A DNA stretch of 64,000 nucleotides from Bacteriovoracaceae bacterium UBA4097 (GTDB lineage Bacteria; Bdellovibrionota; Bacteriovoracia; Bacteriovoracales; Bacteriovoracaceae). Shown piece by piece: positions 49,473 to 57,697 of the stretch. The number at the start of each line of letters is the position of its first letter. Position 1 is the stretch's first letter. The stretch is taken from the NCBI GenBank assembly GCA_002381765.1, contig DFXX01000085.1, forward strand, positions 34,358-98,357. The letters run 5' to 3'. The notes under the pieces were generated by a model, which worked only from the letters and a program-made list of their open reading frames with translations, did not search any database and was not told the origin of the DNA. Both the position numbers and the translations under genes were made by a program.

Positions 49473-50966
49473 CTATCGTAACTTTTCGAAAATCAAGTAT
49501 TCATCAAGTTTAGATCCAAATGGATTATCATTAACCACTTCAGCGAGCTTACCTTCCTCTCCATGAAGAGCGAGATAATTGGCAACCATGGCTTTGGCGA
49601 GATTGATAACACTGTTACTTGTGAGTTTAGCTGTTTTATTGATAACTCCGTTTGTGAAGTGACCAATCTGCCTATTGGCATTGGCCCGCAAACGAGGTTT
49701 TCCATCTTTTTTATAAACCATCATGAATGAAGAGGAGCGCTGACCCGAATCCCCTGTCCAGTTGAGTTTTCCCCTTCCTTCAGGAGAACTATCAACCGAT
49801 CCATCGGTCGAGACACCGCCATCTGTTACGACATAGATCACAACATCTTTTTGCTTGGCCGCTGCCAGCTCCATGATGGCACCCATGATTTGACCTAACT
49901 GAAAGTCCGCAACTTCGCCTCTTTTGCGAGTCTTGTCGTGATAATCATAGCCATTTAGAACAATGGTTCCCGCGCCGATATAACCATCGATGACTAGTTT
50001 GGCTATTGGGGCAACGCGATTTCTCAACCCTGTGCTAGAAATTTTTTTCATAACTTCTGTCGCAACTAGATCTTGATTCACATCTAGGGCATTGGGCCCG
50101 AAGCTTGCGACCTGACTCTTTGACTGAGAGATACTGCAATCTAGAAGTGACTTGATGGCATCAGGTAAGGAGCGACGAGGGATACTATTTAGTTTATTGT
50201 TACTTAATTCAGACATGGTGTCTAAGATCTTATTCATCTTAGAAGAATCATAACTATTCAACTGATTGCCCAGGCTCACGAGATTTCTCGCATCATTTGA
50301 ACTTGTGATTTTAATAGGAGCAATAAGGGGATTCACTGATTCTTTTGGTGCCTTTGATCGCCCACCGGACTCTGATTGATCGGTACCGGCGAGTTGATTA
50401 ACTTGGCCCTTTGCCCCCGCTTTATTCAGCCAGAACACAGGATTAAACTGATTATTAGCGGTATCGTCGGCCGAAGTGGCACAAAAGATCGCTCCTTCAG
50501 AATTCATTCGCGTTGAAACAGAAGTGGCACTCTGAATTCCTCTTAGAATCCCCGAGTCACTATGAAAGACCAGACCCATTTCATTATTTATCATCCCTGC
50601 CATCTTAGGATGCATATTAGGAGGCAAACCCAGTGAATTATAGGCACTCATGAAGTCTTCCTGACCGCCCTGGCCACCGACCATGACATTTGATCCAGGT
50701 ATATTACCTCCACCGGCCAGTTCAATAACGATGACCGGAGTCTTACTTTTAAATGTAGGAGTTGCGCAATCTGCAGCAAAGGCGTCTTTGGAAGAGAGAA
50801 GACTCATCAGACTGGGAGCAAGGCCAAAAGCAAAGCTCCCTAAGAAACCTTGAGCCATAAACTCTCGACGAGTCCGAGGTTTATGTCCCTCAAGATGAAA
50901 AGGATTAAGAACTTCCTTTTCTTCTTCTTGCTCAAGCTTGTTATCTATATCTTTCTCATCTTTCAT
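49473..50966 (-). CDS. Tat-exported DUF1501-family protein
   Basis: The 497-residue protein carries a twin-arginine signal, TRREFMAQGFLGSFAFG at about 32-48, so it leaves the cytoplasm folded. It then has VIVIELAGGGNIPGSN and later DVVIYVVTDGGVSTDG, the alkaline-phosphatase/sulfatase-like core of DUF1501 proteins. Planctomycetes place such proteins beside exported cytochrome-type genes, as happens here. Activity is unknown. It lies 8 bases from the di-haem lipoprotein gene. AAGGAA precedes the start. Confidence 0.8.
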   Translation of the reverse strand: MKDEKDIDNKLEQEEEKEVLNPFHLEGHKPRTRREFMAQGFLGSFAFGLAPSLMSLLSSKDAFAADCATPTFKSKTPVIVIELAGGGNIPGSNVMVGGQGGQEDFMSAYNSLGLPPNMHPKMAGMINNEMGLVFHSDSGILRGIQSATSVSTRMNSEGAIFCATSADDTANNQFNPVFWLNKAGAKGQVNQLAGTDQSESGGRSKAPKESVNPLIAPIKITSSNDARNLVSLGNQLNSYDSSKMNKILDTMSELSNNKLNSIPRRSLPDAIKSLLDCSISQSKSQVASFGPNALDVNQDLVATEVMKKISSTGLRNRVAPIAKLVIDGYIGAGTIVLNGYDYHDKTRKRGEVADFQLGQIMGAIMELAAAKQKDVVIYVVTDGGVSTDGSVDSSPEGRGKLNWTGDSGQRSSSFMMVYKKDGKPRLRANANRQIGHFTNGVINKTAKLTSNSVINLAKAMVANYLALHGEEGKLAEVVNDNPFGSKLDEYLIFEKLR

Positions 50967-50975
50967 GGAAATTCC

Positions 50976-51719
50976 TTAAATAAGCGTCACATAGGCACTA
51001 GCAAGAGCAGCAGAGCAGGCACCTTTGATTACTTTTCTCGTTCCTGCTCCATTATCGGACTCTCCCACAGAAAGTTGATCCATTAGTTCTAAGAACTTAC
51101 TCTCGGCAGAAGCATTTTCTTCCATTGTAAGGACTCCTCCCCAGAAGGAGTTAATCATTTTTGAGGCAATTTCCAGCTTTTGTGTCTGATTAAAGAGAGT
51201 TAGCCTGCGATTGAAATCGAAATTACCCCAGATCGCACTGCGATTAGTGGCAACATTATTTATCGCAGCATTATCAACTAGTAGCGAGCAGAACTCAGCG
51301 GCCAGTCTTAAAACCGCTACCTGATTGGCAGCAAGGAAAACCTTCACATCATTATCCGTAGGAAGACTATCTTTAAGATCACTATAGGCCTTAACGATAT
51401 TGGCATGACCTGTATCTACTCCGGTAAGAACACTATAGGTTTGAAGCAGCTGCTCATGGTTTCTAATCCCCACGGCCACTTGCGTTTGATTGAGCGTTTC
51501 TTCCACTGTCTTTGGTGGCTTAGCAATTTCACCCGTATCCGGATCAAATTCGGGAACTTCAATATCGATATCACCACCCGGCTGCCTTCCAGGAGTTGCT
51601 TCAGAAGAAGTTCCAACTTGTCCTTGAATCGGAGCATTCGAGATACATTGGGTAAAGGTTATTAGCAAAATTGCTAAGAGGAAAAAGGTCATGATCTTGG
51701 AAATGTTTTTATTATTCAT
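50976..51719 (-). CDS. Lipoprotein of the haem/DUF1501 operon, unknown
   Basis: The ATG at 51719 overlaps the upstream stop by 8 bases and begins a lipoprotein signal ending LLITFTQC. A Pro/Asp-rich linker follows (DIDIEVPEFDPDTGEIAKPP), then an alpha-helical domain with FCSLLVDNAA and one further cysteine pair. It has no haem motif. It may be a structural component holding the cytochrome and DUF1501 proteins together; that role is inferred from the operon only. Confidence 0.68.
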   Translation of the reverse strand: MNNKNISKIMTFFLLAILLITFTQCISNAPIQGQVGTSSEATPGRQPGGDIDIEVPEFDPDTGEIAKPPKTVEETLNQTQVAVGIRNHEQLLQTYSVLTGVDTGHANIVKAYSDLKDSLPTDNDVKVFLAANQVAVLRLAAEFCSLLVDNAAINNVATNRSAIWGNFDFNRRLTLFNQTQKLEIASKMINSFWGGVLTMEENASAESKFLELMDQLSVGESDNGAGTRKVIKGACSAALASAYVTLI

Positions 51720-52830
51720 TAGCGATGCACCCGACAGATGTTTTAACAATCAGACTCTTCAAATTAAAGTCTGCCCCAAAAGAGCGGGCGTGAGTTTCAA
51801 CTAATTTTTTATCCACTGTTGAGATAGGGTCTTTCATGCAAACAAGTTTAAAGACTTTCTTAGACATACACTGAGCAAAAGCATCTGATCGGGCAAACAT
51901 CCTGTTCAAAGAACTTGCTCCACTACCTGAGGTAGCACCTTTCCAGCCAAGTTTGGCATTATTACCTATGACCCAGAGATTTATCCATGAATCATCTACG
52001 TCTTTAAAACCATCTTTAAACGATATGTTCTGATTAACCTTAGGAGTGACTTTTCCAGGAGTATAGGTCAACTCATCTCCTGAAAAATTATAATAGTTAT
52101 AGGCACCTGCTAACCCATCCTGTCCTGCGTGGCAACCTACGCAGTTATTCTTATAGGTTCGGCTATCATTTCCAGGATTTCTTTCTACATCTCTTCTTAC
52201 CCGGTAGTCGGGAATAGCAGTATCATGAAGATCTTCAAAATCATTACATAGGTAATTGATGAAGGTGAAGCGGTTCACTCTTCGGTTAGTTCCAGCAGAG
52301 AAGAAGGCTTCTCCCGCGGCCCGAGTGGTGAGTACTCCTGAGGTGGCAGCAATTTTGGTTACGTCCGATTGCTTTCTTTGAACCAATTTTGTACTCAAAT
52401 CAACTCGCTGCTCTTCCGCAGCGATATAATGAAGGTTATCTTTATTTGAATAGTCCGGAGTGACTCCTTCCACTGTATAGAGGATGTCATCATAAAGGAT
52501 TCGGTCAAATGGTATATCATCCTTTATGGCACCCAAAATGGTTGCCACATAGTCATTCAGAGGAACACGTGAAGTTTGATCCACATTGGACCATGGCTTT
52601 ACCCAGTTCTTCATCACGACATTAATAAAGTTTTTATTTTCTAAGGCCAGTTCTGCCGCATCCTCTGGGATTCCTTGTTTAATAAAGGACTCCATGCTCG
52701 TGAGCACATCGGCCTGAGGAGGAACACCCGTGAGTCGATTATGCATTTTAATCGCCTTCTCTTTAGCAGAGGCGGCAAAGGAGGAAGATGAGGCGGATAT
52801 GACAAGGATGGTAAATAGCAAATGCTTCAA
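51712..52830 (-). CDS. Exported mono-haem cytochrome-like protein
   Basis: I take TTG at 52830 as the start, because GGAGG lies five bases before it; the ATG 12 bases upstream would itself contain that site. The signal peptide is LKHLLFTILVISASSSSFA. RLTGVPPQADVL and FDRILYDDILYT resemble planctomycete DUF1549/DUF1592-type cytochrome proteins, and NNCVGCHAGQDG near residue 235 is a haem c site. C-terminal cysteines (QCMSKK, VCMKD, GCIANE) may pair. It is the first gene of the operon with DUF1501 and two lipoproteins. Confidence 0.75.
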   Translation of the reverse strand: MKHLLFTILVISASSSSFAASAKEKAIKMHNRLTGVPPQADVLTSMESFIKQGIPEDAAELALENKNFINVVMKNWVKPWSNVDQTSRVPLNDYVATILGAIKDDIPFDRILYDDILYTVEGVTPDYSNKDNLHYIAAEEQRVDLSTKLVQRKQSDVTKIAATSGVLTTRAAGEAFFSAGTNRRVNRFTFINYLCNDFEDLHDTAIPDYRVRRDVERNPGNDSRTYKNNCVGCHAGQDGLAGAYNYYNFSGDELTYTPGKVTPKVNQNISFKDGFKDVDDSWINLWVIGNNAKLGWKGATSGSGASSLNRMFARSDAFAQCMSKKVFKLVCMKDPISTVDKKLVETHARSFGADFNLKSLIVKTSVGCIANE

Positions 52831-52951
52831 GGAATCCTCCATGGATATTAGTCATGTCGGAATTTAGGCCCAGGAAATTTAAGGAGATAAAAAAAATATT
52901 TTGGTCGGTTAAAAAAAATCATCCTTTTTGCCGAGGCTCCGATAAGCTTTC

Positions 52952-53809
52952 ATGCGAAATCGCTATCTTATATCGGCTTGCTTTTTATTTGCGGCCTTCT
53001 TTATTGACCAATTTTCCAAACGTTGGGGAGAAGACCTTCATCTTTCCACAATTATGTATAATCAGGGTTTTATTATGGGGTATTTCTCCAATCAGCCTGA
53101 TTCTATTAGAGTAGTGGCCTTAAGCTTCTTTGCGGCCATTCTTTTCATCATTTACACCCTGCTACTCTTCACCATCCCACTTAGGGCCAAAATTCTCAGT
53201 TTTGGGCTCTCGGTTCTTATGGGTGGGATGCTTGGAAATGTCATCGATAAAATGACCTATGGTTATACCATCGACTTCATCCCCTTTAGGCTCGGGAAAT
53301 TTTCAGTGGTTTATAATTTAGCTGATGTCTTTATCTGGCTAGGAACTTTGGTGGTGTTATGGGTGGTCTTTCGTCGGGATAAACTTCTCTGGTTTGAGGG
53401 AAGTACCAGAAAAAGATTTCTCATTAATCCAAAGGAACAGCTCCGTTACGGCCTTCAAGTAACTCTTATCGTCTTTAATACATGTCTTCTCCTGGGATTT
53501 TTCAGCTACAGCTTCATTCAGTCCTATCTTCCTCGGAAGAATTCTGTCATGACTCCCTTTGCGCTGGCCTTCACTTCTATCACCGTCTTTCTTTGCCTAC
53601 TCAGCTTCCTTACTGGAATATTTTTGAGTCACAGAAGCTCAGGAGCTGTCTACGCCTTTGAGGTCTTTGTCAACGATCTCATCTCAGGGAAAGATAGAGA
53701 TTTCAAATTAAGAGAACGAGACCATTACCAACACTTACATCTCACGGCCCAGAAGCTAAGAAATCATTTGAAAGATAATAATACGGACATTGATAAAAAA
53801 AAGACTTGA
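52952..53809 (+). CDS. lspA: Signal peptidase II (LspA) fused to a HAMP-like membrane module
   Basis: Residues 1-140 are LspA: FIDQFSKRW, YNQGFIMG, GGMLGNVIDKMTYGYTIDFI with catalytic Asp108, and YNLADVFIWLG with catalytic Asp125, on four membrane spans. It cleaves lipoprotein signals at the periplasmic face. A normal LspA ends at about 165 residues; here about 110 more follow, with two extra spans (about 165-190 and 206-226) and a cytoplasmic HAMP-like linker (RSSGAVYAFEVFVNDL, then KLRERDHYQHLHLTAQKL). The fusion is odd. CGATAA lies six bases before the ATG and no Shine-Dalgarno is seen. Confidence 0.87.
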   Translation: MRNRYLISACFLFAAFFIDQFSKRWGEDLHLSTIMYNQGFIMGYFSNQPDSIRVVALSFFAAILFIIYTLLLFTIPLRAKILSFGLSVLMGGMLGNVIDKMTYGYTIDFIPFRLGKFSVVYNLADVFIWLGTLVVLWVVFRRDKLLWFEGSTRKRFLINPKEQLRYGLQVTLIVFNTCLLLGFFSYSFIQSYLPRKNSVMTPFALAFTSITVFLCLLSFLTGIFLSHRSSGAVYAFEVFVNDLISGKDRDFKLRERDHYQHLHLTAQKLRNHLKDNNTDIDKKKT

Positions 53810-53863
53810 TAATCCCATTCAAGAGCGTTGAAATAGAATGATCAAACATTCTAGGAAACGACC

Positions 53864-54346
53864 ATGAAAAGCTTACTGCTCATTGCCTCTTTCTTATTTT
53901 CCACGAGTCTATTCGCTCAAACAGTGGCCTTTAATGTGTCTCTGACTCCGGCTGGCTCTTTTGAGGCCGTGAGCCAAAAGCTTAAAGGAAACCTAATTAA
54001 AAGTGGTGGAGGCTTCACGGCAGATAAGCTTTGGATCAGCATTGAATCCTTTAAAACAGGTATTGAACTCAGAGATGAGCATCTCTGGAAGCATCTTAAT
54101 AGCTCCAAGCATCCTAAGGCCGTACTGAGTGAGGTTAAGGGTGCTAATGGTAAGGCCATTGGAAAACTGACTGTCAATGGTGTCACGAAACCCGTTAACA
54201 TGACCTATACAGATGATGGGAAAAAAGTATCTGCCGCATTTACTGTTAAGGCTTCAACTTTCAATCTGCCTAAGGCCCAGTACATGGGTGTAGGAGTCAG
54301 TGATGAAGTTAATGTTAAAGTCACTCATCCCTATGTAGTTAAGTGA
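53864..54346 (+). CDS. YceI-family periplasmic protein
   Basis: The 160-residue protein has a signal peptide (MKSLLLIASFLFSTSLFA) and the YceI lipocalin-like plan: SIESFKTGIELRDEHLWKHL, the diagnostic helix-turn, then GKLTVNGVTKPVNM and a C-terminal KVTHPYVVK strand. YceI proteins bind isoprenoids such as polyisoprenoid quinone-like lipids in the periplasm. It opens a four-gene operon with a cytochrome lipoprotein and outer-membrane barrels, each gene overlapping the next. An isoprenoid-binding partner for a haem chain is a sensible idea but inferred. Confidence 0.88.
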   Translation: MKSLLLIASFLFSTSLFAQTVAFNVSLTPAGSFEAVSQKLKGNLIKSGGGFTADKLWISIESFKTGIELRDEHLWKHLNSSKHPKAVLSEVKGANGKAIGKLTVNGVTKPVNMTYTDDGKKVSAAFTVKASTFNLPKAQYMGVGVSDEVNVKVTHPYVVK

Positions 54347-54717
54347 AAATATTTTTTTTCTTCTCCCTATTTCTTCTTTCTTGTCAGGATTATAACTCCA
54401 ATACGGGTGACCGTGATAAATATGGAGAGGTAAGCCTGGAGAACAATGCACAGTTCCGGCGAGCTTATAGCATTATTCAGAACCGCTGCGTGAACTGCCA
54501 CACTTCGAGTGTCCATGATACATGGGCTTCATATACCACTAACGAAATGTGGATTAAAAGCGGATCCAATCGAGTCCTTCCGGGTAGGGCCCAGGACTCT
54601 AACCTCATCATAAGAATCATCAATAGCGGACACACAAATTCTAATATGCCCATCGGAGGAAGTGCTCTTCCTAATGATGAGTATGATGCTTTGGTGGAAT
54701 GGATAGATAATCTGTGA
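54343..54717 (+). CDS. Mono-haem cytochrome c lipoprotein
   Basis: The 124-residue protein starts at a GTG overlapping the YceI stop (GTGA). The lipobox is LFLLSC (Cys14). NRCVNCHTSS (Cys49, Cys52, His53) is the haem c site and SNMPIGGSALP holds the likely methionine ligand, followed by a closing helix EYDALVEWIDNL. That is a complete small cytochrome c, tethered to a membrane. The GTG of the next gene overlaps its stop. Confidence 0.85.
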   Translation: MKIFFFFSLFLLSCQDYNSNTGDRDKYGEVSLENNAQFRRAYSIIQNRCVNCHTSSVHDTWASYTTNEMWIKSGSNRVLPGRAQDSNLIIRIINSGHTNSNMPIGGSALPNDEYDALVEWIDNL

Positions 54718-55868
54718 TTAAACTCATCACCTTCATTTTTGTAATCGTACTTACACCAGGGGCTTGGGCCTATACTAATTTCATTGGCCATAGCTACACT
54801 TCATGTCTTAACTGTCACTACAATCCCTTTGGTGGTGGGCCCATCAATGATTATGGACGTGCAGTTTCAGCAACCGCCATCTCTTCAGATACATTCACCC
54901 CAGATAGCTGGGACCAAGAAAAACTGGCCTATACCTCTGGATTTCTTTTTAGAAAACCAAAGCAGGACTGGCTAAGAACGCAAATCAATTATCGCGGCTT
55001 CCAGCTAGTAAGGAATCCAGGCTCTTCGGAATCAGAGCAGAAAGAATGGATTAACATGCAGTTTGACGGTCGAGTCGTCTTGAAATTTGGCGAGAATGAT
55101 AAGTTTATTGCCGTTGCCAATTATGGCTACGCTCCCCTGCCTCATCCCAAACCTCCCGGCAAGGAGCAAGCATTGTGGAGAAGTCGCGAGCATTATATTG
55201 GTTATCGGGTTACTCCGAAATTTGGGGTCTATGCGGGACTCATGGATCAGGTCTACGGTATCAGGGTTATTGAACACATCGCCTACAGTAGGACAATTCC
55301 TCAAGTGGCCCAGAACGACCAGGTTCATGGAGTTCTTCTTCATTATCTGGGAGACACCTTTGAAGTGGGGGCCCATGCTTATGGAGGAAATCTTTCTCAA
55401 GAAGAAGATCTTCGAATGGCAGGGGGTTCCCTTAAGTTTGAAAAAACGGCATTCTCTCATCACCGTCTAGGGGCATCGGTTAAAAAGGCCGGCAATGATT
55501 ATTTGGATCTGGTCTCTTACTCTGCCCATGGGAGATTCAACTTGAAAGAAGGTTCGGCCCTACTAGCTGAAATTGGTCAGACGGATCGCAAGACGCAGAA
55601 CGGATCTGATGACAGGACTTCCCGTTATGGACTTCTGCAAACCTATCTGCGTCCCTTCAGAGGTCTTTATTTCCTAACAAATATTGAATATCTTAAAAGG
55701 AATCTCGAGCTGGATGACTATTCAGTGAGATGGGGACCGGGAATTCAATACTTCCCTCTGCAGAGATTAGAACTAAGGCTAGATCTCTACAATACAAGGA
55801 ACTTCAGTCCAGACTCATCTACCCCGGATAGTTGGATGTACCTCTTTCAAACCCATATTTGGATATGA
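54714..55868 (+). CDS. Outer-membrane beta-barrel with N-terminal haem motif
   Basis: The 384-residue protein starts at an overlapping GTG. After the signal peptide comes SCLNCHYNPFGGG (Cys31, Cys34, His35), a CxxCH haem site in an NPFGGG context, and then about 300 residues of alternating aromatic and charged strands ending FQTHIWI, an outer-membrane barrel signature. It could be a porin carrying its own haem plug, an idea like porin-cytochrome conduits. The GGG motif after CxxCH recurs in deltaproteobacterial barrels as I recall. Confidence 0.8.
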   Translation: MIKLITFIFVIVLTPGAWAYTNFIGHSYTSCLNCHYNPFGGGPINDYGRAVSATAISSDTFTPDSWDQEKLAYTSGFLFRKPKQDWLRTQINYRGFQLVRNPGSSESEQKEWINMQFDGRVVLKFGENDKFIAVANYGYAPLPHPKPPGKEQALWRSREHYIGYRVTPKFGVYAGLMDQVYGIRVIEHIAYSRTIPQVAQNDQVHGVLLHYLGDTFEVGAHAYGGNLSQEEDLRMAGGSLKFEKTAFSHHRLGASVKKAGNDYLDLVSYSAHGRFNLKEGSALLAEIGQTDRKTQNGSDDRTSRYGLLQTYLRPFRGLYFLTNIEYLKRNLELDDYSVRWGPGIQYFPLQRLELRLDLYNTRNFSPDSSTPDSWMYLFQTHIWI

Positions 55869-56884
55869 TAAAATTACTCATTTTATCCTTTCTCTATTCT
55901 GGCTTCCTTTGGGCCGGTCCAGTTGAGCAAATGGTGGCAGGCAAAAGATACGCTGAGCTCTCTCGCTACTATCTGTCCAACACTAAAAGGAATTTTACTC
56001 GCAAGCAGCTTATTCTCATTTCCGATGCCTTAAGAAGACAGCGTCTTTTTCGAGAGGATATTAGACTCAATATCCAACTCATGAATAAGTATTATAAAAA
56101 GCAGCACGTCCGTTTATTAAAAGATATCAAAGCTAGTAATACCATCGATCCAGATGACTATCCTATCAGTCAGAAGATTATCTATTGGATCATCATCAGC
56201 GATTACGCCAATATTCTCACTAAATATGAGAAAAGATCGCCTGCTCTAGAGAAGGATTATCGCTTCTTTCAGATCTTTAGCAAAATGCTGGTAGATATGG
56301 AGTTTAGAGAAAGCAAAGTAGATAAGATCAATAATAAGGTAAATAATCATCTCGAGTATCTCACCAATAAGGTATACCGCTTCGCTGGCTCTTATAATCT
56401 GCAGTATGTAAGTTGGCAAAGAGAAGCGATTCTCACGGGGCCCTTGAGAGACACCTCGCTTAATGTTACTAACCGCGGGTATTGCTTAGGCGGGGATATG
56501 GGAATGGAGAATCATCTCTTTCACTTCTATCTGGATGGCTGCTTTCTCTTTGGTTCTGGTGGCGTAAAGAGCACCGACAGTAGTGTTGAATATCAGCAAT
56601 CGAATGTGGGGGCGTACGGTTTTAAAGCTGGCCCCGGCGCCTCACTCATTGTTTCTTCTTCTAAATCTCGCATCGGCTTTAAAGTTCCTGTTATCTACAC
56701 CATTCAACGTTATCAGAATCCAAACAGCACTCAGTTTTCCATTGAGGAGAAAAGTCCTTTTTCCTTCATGACCACCCTTTTCTCCCGTTTCCAATTCGGT
56801 AAGACATACTTTCAAACAGAATTCGGAAAATACATCCAAAAAGAAGAAATCTTCTGGGGATTGGGAATTGGGCGGGAATTCTAA
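55865..56884 (+). CDS. Exported protein with C-terminal barrel-like strands
   Basis: The ATG at 55865 overlaps the preceding stop; the frame upstream lies in that gene. A signal peptide (MIKLLILSFLYSGFLWA) is followed by a helical N-terminal domain (residues to about 170) and a strand-rich part with GYCLGGDMGMENHLFHFY and a closing GLGIGREF, typical of an outer-membrane barrel terminus. No haem motif is present. It ends the operon with YceI and the haem proteins. Confidence 0.7.
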   Translation: MIKLLILSFLYSGFLWAGPVEQMVAGKRYAELSRYYLSNTKRNFTRKQLILISDALRRQRLFREDIRLNIQLMNKYYKKQHVRLLKDIKASNTIDPDDYPISQKIIYWIIISDYANILTKYEKRSPALEKDYRFFQIFSKMLVDMEFRESKVDKINNKVNNHLEYLTNKVYRFAGSYNLQYVSWQREAILTGPLRDTSLNVTNRGYCLGGDMGMENHLFHFYLDGCFLFGSGGVKSTDSSVEYQQSNVGAYGFKAGPGASLIVSSSKSRIGFKVPVIYTIQRYQNPNSTQFSIEEKSPFSFMTTLFSRFQFGKTYFQTEFGKYIQKEEIFWGLGIGREF

Positions 56885-56965
56885 AGCTTCTCACTCTTGA
56901 TTCAATTCGTATTGTTTCTAGGCCCTTTGTCCTTCAAGTTAAAGAGGAGAAAACAAGGAGTCGAC

Positions 56966-57184
56966 ATGAAACTCTTATTGATTGCAGTACTAGGACTATT
57001 TGCTCTTTCCTCTTTGGCAGGCGAAGATAAAAAGAACAGAGGGGAGCTTACTCAGCAAGAAGAGGAATTTAGAGAAAGCAAGAAGGAGACCAGAGAGCTT
57101 ATGAAGGAGCATTTTGAACCCAATACAGAGGGTCTCAAGCAGCAGCAGCAGAAAGCTGAACGTAAGCTACGAAAGAAGAGATAA
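56966..57184 (+). CDS. Small exported helical protein
   Basis: The ATG at 56966 has AAGGAG six bases upstream and starts a signal peptide (MKLLLIAVLGLFALSSLAG); the longer frame has none. The mature 53 residues are highly charged and helical with KQQQQKAERKLRKKR at the end. No family is recognised. Confidence 0.65.
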   Translation: MKLLLIAVLGLFALSSLAGEDKKNRGELTQQEEEFRESKKETRELMKEHFEPNTEGLKQQQQKAERKLRKKR

Positions 57185-57246
57185 TTCTCGTCTTTTTCAA
57201 TAATTCTGTCGTTTATCTAAATATTTCAGTATCTTAAAAAAGCCTA

Positions 57247-57274
57247 TAAATTATTTTCTGATTCATCCGATAGG
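57247..57274 (+). promoter_or_regulatory. Possible FliA (sigma-28) type promoter of the response regulator
   Basis: TAAATTAT (57247-57254), 11 bases, then TCCGATAG (57266-57273) resembles TAAAGTTT-N11-GCCGATAA. GATAGG is six bases before the ATG, so a leaderless transcript would result and the GGTGG nearby would not be in the mRNA. Confidence 0.35.
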
Positions 57275-57280
57275 TGGATC

Positions 57281-57697
57281 ATGAATCTAGAACCATTTTT
57301 ACAAAAAAAAATATTAGTCGTCGATGATATGGCCTCCATTAGAGACGCCCTTATTGCTATCCTGAGAAGGCTTGGCTTTGTAGATATCCATCAGGCCGTT
57401 GACGGAAAGATGGGTTGGCTTAAGGTTCAAGAAAATGCTCTTTACGAGCCTTTTGATATCATCTTCTCTGACGTTATGATGCCAAACTGTAACGGCATTG
57501 AGTTTTTACAGTTGGTTAGAAGCCACGCAGCTCATCAAAAGACACCTATTCTCATGGTCACTGCTGAGAATGAAAAAGACACCATCTTCGGTGCCATCGA
57601 AGCTGGTGCCAGTAGTTATATTTTAAAACCTTTCAATGTGAAGATTATCGAACAAAAATTATTTGAAATCCTGTCTAAACAGGCAGCTCAAAAATAA
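57281..57697 (+). CDS. CheY-like single-domain response regulator
   Basis: The 138-residue protein is one receiver domain: VDDMASIRDAL with the acidic pair, IIFSDVMMPNCNGIEF with the phospho-acceptor aspartate, LMVTAENEKD with the conserved Thr/Ala, and SYILKPF with the lysine. No output domain is attached. It is convergent with, and overlaps by 23 bases, the CheA-like kinase gene. A kinase/regulator pair is likely. Confidence 0.9.
   Translation: MNLEPFLQKKILVVDDMASIRDALIAILRRLGFVDIHQAVDGKMGWLKVQENALYEPFDIIFSDVMMPNCNGIEFLQLVRSHAAHQKTPILMVTAENEKDTIFGAIEAGASSYILKPFNVKIIEQKLFEILSKQAAQK

Noticed and set aside
55087..55470. Plus-strand frame of 127 codons inside the haem-barrel gene
   Set aside because: It is out of frame with the CxxCH barrel, which is operon-coupled by overlapping start and stop.
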